Assembly (NCBI GenBank): GCA_946407815.1
Contig: CAMJPB010000001.1
Span: 248,001-312,000 of the forward strand
DNA from: an uncultured Caryophanales bacterium
GTDB lineage: Bacteria > Bacillota_I > Bacilli_A > RFN20 > CAG-826
Direction of reading: 5' to 3'
Length of the DNA stretch: 64,000 nucleotides
The stretch's first letter is position 1; each line of letters begins with the position of its first letter. The notes under the pieces are model-generated. The model was given only the letters and a program-made list of their open reading frames with translations. It made no database searches and was not told the DNA's origin. The position numbers and the translations under genes were made by a program. Shown here in pieces: positions 51,167 through 58,618 of this stretch.

Positions 51167-53500
51167 TTATTTATTACTCCAGAAGTTTTCAACTTGTTCT
51201 TTAATATCCTCTATTGAGGTGACAACTTCATAATGAGAGTAAGTGTTTTTAAACAAATCGTGATAAGCCTCAGTCAAATAACGATCATCGATTAAAAGCG
51301 CAACGCCGCGGTCTTTTTCACTTCGTATGACTCTTCCTAAGGCCTGCATAACTTTGTTAATTCCTGGGGCTATATAAGCGTATTCGTAGCCTTTTTGCTT
51401 GGTGCGATCGTAGTATTCTTTGATTAAATCACGTTCAAAGCAAAGTTGAGGCATTCCAACACCAACGATTACAACACCAATAATACGCTCACCTTCTAGA
51501 TCAATTCCTTCGCTAAAAGCGCCACCTAAAACAGCTACTCCAAGCATTGTCTTTTTTGGATTTTCTACGAAACAAGAAAGAAATTGGTCTTTCTCTTCCT
51601 CTTTCATATCACGCTCTTGAACTATAAGTTCAAAGTCGTCGCTAACTAAATAAGGAACAATCATATTCAAGTATTCATAGCTAGGAACGTAGATAAAATA
51701 ATTGCCAACTTTATAGGAAATAAACTCTTTAATGTAATCTGCTACTGTCTGGACTGTTTCTTGCCTGTTTTTATATTTGATGGAAACTTTAGGAGCGACT
51801 AATAATTTAAAATTATTCTTGTCAAACGGGGACGGGAGAAGAAGCATTGGGTTAAAATTATATTGACCGATGACATCAATATAATACTGTGTTGGCGACA
51901 AAGTCGCCGAGAAGAAAATTTTGCCCTTTACTTGGTCAGTCGTTCTTTTAATTTGTTGACTTGGATCTATACAGAAAAGATTAAATTGAAGACTCTTTTC
52001 GTCTTTTCTAGTAACGTATAAAGCAAAAGTATCATCATAAAAATCGAGTAATTTAACAAACTTGTTAACATCGAAGTAAAATTCAGTGAATTCATCTGAG
52101 ACTACGCTGTGATGGTTTTTGTTAATATCTGAACAGGCTAAAAGGTAATTCTCCATCGCCTTTAAGTCTGTTTTATTAAACATTTCAATTCTTGTGTTGC
52201 CTAATGGCAATTCCATATATCTATTGAATAATTTTGTCATTCTAGCTTGAGCATTTTTGAACTTCTTGTGCTCAAAATGTATTAATGAATGTTTAACTTG
52301 TTTATATTTAAACAAATCAAAGGAAGCCGAATACATTGAACGACTTCTAGGAACTAAGTTATGAGCTTCATCGACTAAAATGATCACGTTAGAAGCATCA
52401 GAATCGAAGAATCGTTTCAAATAAACGATCGGGTCAAAGAAATAATTGTAATCACAGACAATAATGTCTGTGTATAAAGATAAGTCTAGTGAGAGCTCAA
52501 AAGGACAAATCGCATAATGACGTGCTATGTCTAAAATGTCCTCAGTCTCAAAAAGCTGTTTATTGGTAATAGAAGTCTTAATAACTTCCCTAATTTTGGT
52601 GTAATAGCCCTTTGCGTATGGGCATTCATCAGGATTACAGGCTTTGCCTGGACAGAAGCAAACTTTTTCTTTTGCCAGAATTTCTATAGCAGAGGCATCT
52701 AGTCCGTTATTAACAAGCAACTTTGCTGCGTTAAACGCCATCTCTTTCCCTGAGTTCTTCGCGGTTAAATAAAAAATTTTCTCATTTTCTCCACTAGCAA
52801 ATGACTTAACGGTAGGGAAAAGAGTCGAAATTGTTTTACCAATTCCGGTTGGAGCTTCAGCAAAAAGGATTCCACCATTTTGAGCTATTCCATAGGAATA
52901 TTTAGCGAGTTCTTTCTGACCTGCTCTAAATTTGTTGAAAGGAAAAGTTATACTATTTGCACTTTCATTTCTTCGAATTTTCTTGTTAAAGATGATCTTA
53001 AAAAACTCAATGTACTCAAAGAGTAGTTTTTCAATTTCGGCCTCAAGTTCGCTTGTTAAATAATCAAAAGTCTTAATTAATTGAGACTTATCAACCTGAT
53101 GAATGTAGGTTAGTCTAATCGAAACTGAATCGTAATGTTTCTCGTGAGCGTACATCAATGCATAGCATTTTGCCTGTCCAAGGTGCCATTCTCTCTGAGA
53201 TTCATAGTATTCTTCAAGTGGAACAATTGTTGATTTGATTTCATCGATAATTGCAGTAGAACCTAGATCAATGATTCCGTCAGCTCTTCCTTCAAGGCTC
53301 ACATCGAAATCATCAACATGAAATTTCTCAAATAAATGATACTCGGAAATATAATTTCCGCCTTGTCGAGATTGATAATAAGCGTGAATCAAAGTGCCCT
53401 CGCTCATCGTGCTGGAATTATAAATTCGGTTATCGATATCACCAGTGCGCAATAAAAAATCAACTAGTTCGTGGACTGATAATGTCAATATCTTATTCAT
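51167..53500 (-). CDS. PD-(D/E)XK nuclease - DinG/XPD-type Fe-S helicase fusion
   Basis: 777 aa. Residues 1-160: a RecB/Cas4-like nuclease domain with GRAD74G, D86-E87-I-K89 and Q109-x3-Y113. Residues 190-777: superfamily 2 helicase with Walker A APTGIGKT (216-223), cysteines C281, C283, C288, C293 and C333 around an Fe-S-type insertion, DEAH box (VDEAHNLV, 378-381), SATLSPT, GRVIRSEKDRG near the end. Relatives of DinG/Rad3 unwind 5'-tailed DNA; the fused nuclease suggests processing of displaced or branched DNA. Such fusions exist in Firmicutes without a well-studied function. Between fmt and lepA, with no mobile-element features near. Confidence 0.85.
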   Translation of the reverse strand: MNKILTLSVHELVDFLLRTGDIDNRIYNSSTMSEGTLIHAYYQSRQGGNYISEYHLFEKFHVDDFDVSLEGRADGIIDLGSTAIIDEIKSTIVPLEEYYESQREWHLGQAKCYALMYAHEKHYDSVSIRLTYIHQVDKSQLIKTFDYLTSELEAEIEKLLFEYIEFFKIIFNKKIRRNESANSITFPFNKFRAGQKELAKYSYGIAQNGGILFAEAPTGIGKTISTLFPTVKSFASGENEKIFYLTAKNSGKEMAFNAAKLLVNNGLDASAIEILAKEKVCFCPGKACNPDECPYAKGYYTKIREVIKTSITNKQLFETEDILDIARHYAICPFELSLDLSLYTDIIVCDYNYFFDPIVYLKRFFDSDASNVIILVDEAHNLVPRSRSMYSASFDLFKYKQVKHSLIHFEHKKFKNAQARMTKLFNRYMELPLGNTRIEMFNKTDLKAMENYLLACSDINKNHHSVVSDEFTEFYFDVNKFVKLLDFYDDTFALYVTRKDEKSLQFNLFCIDPSQQIKRTTDQVKGKIFFSATLSPTQYYIDVIGQYNFNPMLLLPSPFDKNNFKLLVAPKVSIKYKNRQETVQTVADYIKEFISYKVGNYFIYVPSYEYLNMIVPYLVSDDFELIVQERDMKEEEKDQFLSCFVENPKKTMLGVAVLGGAFSEGIDLEGERIIGVVIVGVGMPQLCFERDLIKEYYDRTKQKGYEYAYIAPGINKVMQALGRVIRSEKDRGVALLIDDRYLTEAYHDLFKNTYSHYEVVTSIEDIKEQVENFWSNK

Positions 53501-53514
53501 AACTCAAATAAAAC

Positions 53515-53537
53515 AAAAGACTACAAAGTAGTCTTTT
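53515..53537 (-). terminator. Terminator after fmt
   Basis: Perfect AAAAGACTAC-ttt-GTAGTCTTTT followed by GTTTTATTT on the minus strand, in the 38-nt gap before the helicase gene. Confidence 0.85.
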
Positions 53538-53538
53538 T

Positions 53539-54474
53539 TTAATTAACTTTCTTTCCGTTTAGATGGTGTGAGCCGTTTGCAAAACTCTTGCCATCCATTT
53601 TCTTTTTGCCTGAAAGTTGAAGTTCTTGAAGTTCGACAACTCCATCCTTAAGTTTAAGAAAAACACCTTTTTCGATTAATAAAGTGCCGATTTCACCAGT
53701 AACTACCTTGTTTGCTCTTGAACATTTATAAATCTTAAGCTTAAGGTCGTCTAACATGACATAAGCACCTGGTTCTTCGCTCATACCGCGAACGCAGTTG
53801 ATGAATTGATCGATTCCATACTCTAAAGAGAGTTTCTCGGTTTCAGGTTTAATTTTGTCTGCAAAAGAGACTTTAGATTCATCTTGTTCCTCGCCTTTTA
53901 GCTCATTATTAAAGTACTTTGGAAGGAGTCTATTACAGACATCTATACAACAATTAACAATCTTTTCACAAAGTGAAGTGTAATTGTCTTCAGGTGTAAT
54001 TTCGCATTTTGAGAAGCCAAACATTTGTCCGGCGTCCATCTTGTCGACCATTTCCATAAGAGTTACACCAGTTTCCTTTTCACCGTTCATAATGGCACGT
54101 TGAATTGGAGCGGCTCCTCTATATTTTGGAAGAATCGAACCGTGTAGGTTTAAAGCACCCATCTTAGGAATGTCTAATAAACCTTGAGGAACGATTTGGC
54201 CATAGGCCATTGTTAAAATTAAGTCTGGATTAATATCTTTAACAAATTCATAATCCAAACGGATTTTATGTGGTTGATAGACAGGAATATTGTTGGCTTT
54301 GGCGACAACTTTTGTTGGAACTTCGGTAATAATTGCCTTTCTTCCAACAGGTTGATCTTCTTGAGCAACAACGCCAACAATGTTAAAACCACCAGAGATA
54401 AGAGCCTGCAAAACTTTTGCGGACATTTCTGGTGTTCCCATATATAGAATTCTGACGTCTTTTACTTGTTTCAT
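53539..54474 (-). CDS. fmt: Methionyl-tRNA formyltransferase
   Basis: 311 aa enzyme formylating initiator Met-tRNA with 10-formyl-THF. Catalytic centre NLHGSILPKYRGAAPIQRAIMNGE, with Asn, His and the Asp in VDKMDAGQMF; N-terminal VRILYMGTPEMSAKVLQ. C-terminal OB-like tRNA-binding domain present. The start codon is 8 nt from a perfect -10 box; no ribosome binding site, so a leaderless message is likely. def, its usual neighbour, is not here. Confidence 0.96.
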   Translation of the reverse strand: MKQVKDVRILYMGTPEMSAKVLQALISGGFNIVGVVAQEDQPVGRKAIITEVPTKVVAKANNIPVYQPHKIRLDYEFVKDINPDLILTMAYGQIVPQGLLDIPKMGALNLHGSILPKYRGAAPIQRAIMNGEKETGVTLMEMVDKMDAGQMFGFSKCEITPEDNYTSLCEKIVNCCIDVCNRLLPKYFNNELKGEEQDESKVSFADKIKPETEKLSLEYGIDQFINCVRGMSEEPGAYVMLDDLKLKIYKCSRANKVVTGEIGTLLIEKGVFLKLKDGVVELQELQLSGKKKMDGKSFANGSHHLNGKKVN

Positions 54475-54482
54475 GCCCTATT

Positions 54483-54511
54483 ATTATATGTTTAGGGAGC
54501 ATGATTATCAA
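54483..54511 (-). promoter_or_regulatory. fmt promoter (leaderless architecture)
   Basis: TTGATA (54506-54511), exactly 17 nt, TATAAT (54483-54488) on the minus strand, with 8 nt to the fmt ATG. The best example of this arrangement in the window. The rest of the 241-bp gap to rpsT is AT-rich; no other gene is seen. Confidence 0.8.
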
Positions 54512-54715
54512 TCATTATAGATAAAGCTAGTTAATACGAAATTTCAATTATCACTTCATAAATAGATTTATGTAAGACTTCTTGCAAAATGGGTTAAAAT
54601 TTGAAAAAGTTTTAAAAAAATTTATTCGATGAATTCTAACAAAATTGAACATTTTATTCCAAAATTTTTTAGATAATGTAGACTAATAGACGTTTAGCGA
54701 AAGGAATTAGCAAAA

Positions 54716-54982
54716 ATGGCACAAATTAAATCACAAATTAAAAGAATCCAAACTAACGAAAAATCACGTCAAAGAAACGTTTCATACAGAAGCCACATCG
54801 CAACCGAATCCAAGAAGGTTAGATTAGCTTGTGAAAAGAAAGACGTCGAAGGCGCAAAAGCAGCATTAAAAGTTGCTTTAAGATTAATCGACAAGTCAGT
54901 TACTGCTGGTGTTTACACACGTAACACTGCTGCACGTAAAAAATCATCACTCAACAGACTTGTTAACGAATTATCCAAATAA
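54716..54982 (+). CDS. rpsT: 30S ribosomal protein S20
   Basis: 88 aa helical protein binding 16S rRNA early in assembly. MAQIKSQIKRIQTNEKSRQRN start and the RNTAARKKSSLNRLV end are typical. Ribosome binding site AAAGGAA. On the plus strand, against replication direction, as in other Firmicutes where rpsT opposes holA; ends 1 nt before the holA stop. Possible -10 GATAAT at 54672, but the -35 is unclear. Confidence 0.97.
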   Translation: MAQIKSQIKRIQTNEKSRQRNVSYRSHIATESKKVRLACEKKDVEGAKAALKVALRLIDKSVTAGVYTRNTAARKKSSLNRLVNELSK

Positions 54983-54983
54983 G

Positions 54984-55934
54984 TTAATTTGGAAAATTAA
55001 TTAGAAATAATTCTAAACCATAAGAGCGGTCAATCTGGCCGCTTTTTATTTGCATATCTAAGTTATATAACTTATCTAGAGCATTAGAAATTTGTCTTCT
55101 AGATATATTACGTGAATTTTTAAGGGCTATTTTTACCCTTACAGGTGAGACGCCGAGTTCAGATGCGATTTCCTCTTTCTCAAAACCTTTTGAGTCTAAA
55201 TAACATACCTCAGAAATAAATCTGAATTGGCTCGCAAGCATTGGAATAAGTGCATCAACGAACTTTTGACCTAACAACTTCAAATCTCTATAAATAGAGA
55301 TAGCTGCACCATTATCGCCTCTAAATAAAGCATTTGACATTTGGAATGCGTCATCTTCTAAAGGCTTAGCAACCATCAAAGCGACGTCCGCTAAAGTGAT
55401 CGAATTCTTATAAAGGCAAAGCTTTTCAGCCTCATTGATGAAGCGAGTTAAATCGCCATCAACACGATTAGAAAGTTCTTCGACGGCTTCGCTTGTAATA
55501 TCAACATTTTTATTCTTAAAATACTTCCTGATGTAAAGTGGCCATTGTTCTTTTTCAATGTTTAAGAATTCAAAGGCTTGCCCATTTTCTTTAATAAAAT
55601 TAAAGATTTTACCGTTTTTATTAACTTTATCACTTCGCAAAATGAAAATTAAGTCAATATCATCAGTCGATTTTTTAAGGATTTCCATTACCTTTTCTTC
55701 ATCGCTTTCGCTCACTTCTTTTGTTAAGAAAATGGCATTATCTACCACTACGGCTTTCTTGTCATAGCCAAGAGGAAGAGATGAAGCTTCATATGCGATT
55801 TCGTCTATTGATGATTCCTCAAAATCAATCTTGTAAACATTAAAATCATCAGTTTCGCCAAGACGATCCTTTAATATTTTATTAAGGTGTTTGCGAATCA
55901 TCGGATAGAGTTCGCCATAGAGAATGTAATTCAT
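54984..55934 (-). CDS. holA: DNA polymerase III subunit delta
   Basis: 316 aa clamp-loader subunit (YqeN). N-terminal pattern MNYILYGELYPMIRKHLNKIL (the YLLYGxEx10-like start), central GDLTRFINEAEKLCLY, and C-terminal helical domain with ALIPMLASQFRFISEV. The 3' end contains a plus-strand terminator hairpin for rpsT. Order comEC-holA / rpsT-divergent is the B. subtilis order. Confidence 0.92.
   Translation of the reverse strand: MNYILYGELYPMIRKHLNKILKDRLGETDDFNVYKIDFEESSIDEIAYEASSLPLGYDKKAVVVDNAIFLTKEVSESDEEKVMEILKKSTDDIDLIFILRSDKVNKNGKIFNFIKENGQAFEFLNIEKEQWPLYIRKYFKNKNVDITSEAVEELSNRVDGDLTRFINEAEKLCLYKNSITLADVALMVAKPLEDDAFQMSNALFRGDNGAAISIYRDLKLLGQKFVDALIPMLASQFRFISEVCYLDSKGFEKEEIASELGVSPVRVKIALKNSRNISRRQISNALDKLYNLDMQIKSGQIDRSYGLELFLINFPN
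55024..55047 (+). terminator. rpsT terminator inside the holA 3' end
   Basis: AGCGG-tcaatctgg-CCGCT followed by TTTTATTT on the plus strand, 43 nt after the rpsT stop and within holA coding sequence. Confidence 0.6.
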
Positions 55935-55952
55935 TTCGTGAATTATTATACA

Positions 55953-57962
55953 TTATGCTGTTAATGAAAAATAGCAAATAGTACCTTCTAGGTCAGTTCT
56001 CCTGATTTTAACGTTATATTTTTTCAAACGATCAATGATTTCTTGATGGGGATGACCATAATAATTTTTCTCTCCACAAGATATAACTGCCTCTTCTGGA
56101 GAAGCTAGTTTTAGGAATTTTTCTGATGTTGATGTGTTAGAACCATGATGCCCAACTTTTAAAATATCACAGTCGACATCATATTTCTGAATCATCTTTT
56201 CTTCTGTCTCTACAGAAGCATCACCAGTAAATAGGAACTTTTTACCAATAAAATTTAAACTTAAAACCAAAGATTTATCGTTTTCATCTTCAAAACCAAA
56301 ATCGTTTAAGTTCTCAAATTTTAAATCTCCAATTTGATACGGAAATTGTTCCGGTTCAGTTAGGACATTATAAACTTTAAACTCCTCAATCAGTGAATCC
56401 TTGGCTCCAGCGTGATCAAAGTCATCATGCGAGAGAATTAAAGCATCGATATGAGTGATTTTCTTTTTATTCATAAACGGAATTAGGGTTTCTTCCGCCA
56501 TATCAAAGTTTTTATAACCACCTGTGTCAATCATTACAGTGTGGGTTTTATTTTTAATAATTATTGAATCTCCTTGACCAACATTTACAAAGTAAACACA
56601 GTTACTTATTGGTTCTTGGAGTGGAACTACAGAAACCGTAATCATGACCGCTAAGCATGCAATCGCTATTTTTGCATGCCTTATTCTTACTGATTCTAGA
56701 TAAAAGACTAACAGCAAAAACACCGTCAAATAGAAATAAATAAAAGTTCCACCCCAATCACCAAATGGAATCCGAATTTTATTCGAATCCATTATTTCTA
56801 ATATCCAAATAATCGCTTTACCTATGAAGATTGTAGGTGTATAGAAAGGAGTGATTACCGATAGCATTGAGAAGACTAGGAATAAAAAATTTATTGGAAC
56901 AAGAAGAATCATCTCAACAAATGTTAGAGGATTGAGATATGACGAACCTACTCTTAAAGGAAATGCTAGACCCGAAAATAAAAGAGTCCCAACAACTTTC
57001 TGTTTCCATTTCTTTTTTAGAAACTTTAGTGCTGATAAAGCTACCGGAGCGATTAAGGATAATAAGAAACCTATATAAAACGCTTCTTGATAAACAAGAT
57101 GGTAATCGATTGCTATAAAGATCAATGCTAGTATGGAAACTAGCTGTACGTGTGCAAGTTTTCTTTCTAAGAAAAACTCATTAATTGTTTTAAGAATATA
57201 TAGGCCAAATACACGTAATGTGCCTATTTTGGTGAAGGAGAAAATGGCAAATGGAATAAAAATCGTGAATGCAAGGATTCTCGAGGTCTTTTTAGTAAAC
57301 TTTAGTAAAAGTAGGTAATTCGCGATAGCAAATAGAGCGTGCAAATACACTCCTGATAGTGAGAATAAGAATAAGATACTACTGCTATCAGCTTTCTTTA
57401 CTAAATCACTCGAGTAATCCTTGTCATTGAACAGAAACGCAGAAATCAAAGTGGCTGTATTTTCATCATAATGTGCAAGAAATTTCTTTTTAAATTGGTG
57501 AATTCTTATTAATGATCGTCTTTTTACTTCCGTATTTTTGACAATCAATTCCCGTTTCACACCTTTGTTCAATAGGTATCTTTTGAAATTATACTGAGAT
57601 TCAAAAGTTGTATATTTTATTTCTGTGACCTCTCCTTCCAGAACAATTTTGTCACCAATCTCAAAATCATTTCCTTTCGAATATACATAGTATCTTTCAA
57701 ATTTAGACTGAAAAATGTAGTAATTATCCCTTGCATCAATAACAATCCCGCCATAATCAGGACCCTTATTTTCAGCGAAGGTCACTCTCGGAATGAAGAC
57801 CCCTATTGCGAAGAATGCAATAAAGACCACAAATTTCTTCTTGCCAAATTTCCAAAGTACGAACGCGAAATAGGCAATACTTATCAAAATTGAAACTACT
57901 AGGTTACACCTAGCGAAATACAGACCAATTACTAATGCAAATGTTACGCCTATTAAAATCAT
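55953..57962 (-). CDS. comEC: Competence DNA-uptake channel ComEC/Rec2
   Basis: 669 aa. N-terminal hydrophobic segments, an OB-like domain (about 75-145), the competence membrane domain with ALISAFLFNDKDYSSD and SGVYLHALFAI, and a C-terminal metallo-beta-lactamase-like domain with VGQGDSIII, LSHDDFDHAGA and VGHHGSNTSTS. It carries single-stranded DNA across the membrane. Full length and all motifs intact, so the uptake channel should work. Overlaps comEA by 1 base via ATGA. comEB is absent between comEA and comEC. Confidence 0.93.
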   Translation of the reverse strand: MILIGVTFALVIGLYFARCNLVVSILISIAYFAFVLWKFGKKKFVVFIAFFAIGVFIPRVTFAENKGPDYGGIVIDARDNYYIFQSKFERYYVYSKGNDFEIGDKIVLEGEVTEIKYTTFESQYNFKRYLLNKGVKRELIVKNTEVKRRSLIRIHQFKKKFLAHYDENTATLISAFLFNDKDYSSDLVKKADSSSILFLFSLSGVYLHALFAIANYLLLLKFTKKTSRILAFTIFIPFAIFSFTKIGTLRVFGLYILKTINEFFLERKLAHVQLVSILALIFIAIDYHLVYQEAFYIGFLLSLIAPVALSALKFLKKKWKQKVVGTLLFSGLAFPLRVGSSYLNPLTFVEMILLVPINFLFLVFSMLSVITPFYTPTIFIGKAIIWILEIMDSNKIRIPFGDWGGTFIYFYLTVFLLLVFYLESVRIRHAKIAIACLAVMITVSVVPLQEPISNCVYFVNVGQGDSIIIKNKTHTVMIDTGGYKNFDMAEETLIPFMNKKKITHIDALILSHDDFDHAGAKDSLIEEFKVYNVLTEPEQFPYQIGDLKFENLNDFGFEDENDKSLVLSLNFIGKKFLFTGDASVETEEKMIQKYDVDCDILKVGHHGSNTSTSEKFLKLASPEEAVISCGEKNYYGHPHQEIIDRLKKYNVKIRRTDLEGTICYFSLTA

Positions 57963-58513
57963 CAGTTACGTAGACGAACGTAATCTTTGATTTTCTCGAA
58001 TGTGGCGTTTCCGATTCCGCTTACCTTTTTTAGGCCTTCAATACATTTGTATTCACCGTTTGTGGTGCGATAGTCCACTATCGCCTTTGCAACCGTGGAA
58101 CCAATCCCTTTAACGGATTGTAATTCCTCTGAACTGTCTTGATTAATGTTTACTTTTACGATTGGTTCCATTGAACAAACGTCTGAATGGTCGTATTTTG
58201 GCGCAATATAAAAGCTCGCTTTGTCTTCAAGTAAATATGAAGTATCAAATGCGCACTCATCTGCGTTCGTGGTAAGCCCACCGGCTACAGTAATTAACTC
58301 TTGTAAAGTTGTATTGTCTTCTAGCACATACGTACCAGATCTTTTAACTTCACCTGAAATAGTTACAGATAAAGTTCCTGAAGTCGTCGTGTTGTCCGAT
58401 ACTAATGAAGTAGCGGCATTTCCACCCGCCTTTTCCACCTTTGGATCGACGAATTGGAATACCACAATCATGACGACTGCAGTGACAATTACAGCAGCGA
58501 ATAATTTAATCAT
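57962..58513 (-). CDS. comEA: Competence DNA receptor ComEA
   Basis: 183 aa membrane-anchored DNA-binding protein: N-terminal anchor (about 2-22), SLBB-like domain (SGEVKRSGTYVLEDNTTL, about 52-80), and C-terminal helix-hairpin-helix pair (INQDSSEELQSVKGIGSTVAKAIVDYR, KKVSGIGNATFEKIKDYV). Captures incoming double-stranded DNA. Ribosome binding site GGGAGG. Upstream is the 40-bp element shared with the C39-peptidase membrane protein. Stop is UGA overlapping comEC. Confidence 0.93.
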   Translation of the reverse strand: MIKLFAAVIVTAVVMIVVFQFVDPKVEKAGGNAATSLVSDNTTTSGTLSVTISGEVKRSGTYVLEDNTTLQELITVAGGLTTNADECAFDTSYLLEDKASFYIAPKYDHSDVCSMEPIVKVNINQDSSEELQSVKGIGSTVAKAIVDYRTTNGEYKCIEGLKKVSGIGNATFEKIKDYVRLRN

Positions 58514-58529
58514 GCCATTTTCCTCCCTC

Positions 58530-58569
58530 TATATACCTAATACGGGTCAAAATGGCATTTTGGCTAAAA
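58530..58569 (-). promoter_or_regulatory. Competence-type element upstream of comEA-comEC
   Basis: On the minus strand TTTTAGC, CAAAAT-gcc-ATTTTG (AAAA-N5-TTTT, a ComK-like box), ACCCGTATTAGG, TATATA, ending 16 nt before comEA. 37/40 identical to the element at 36438-36477. Upstream is a 50-bp stretch of nearly pure A/T. Confidence 0.82.
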
Positions 58570-58618
58570 AATTTTTTTAATAAAATTTTTATTAGAAATA
58601 AAATTTTTATTACTTTTT

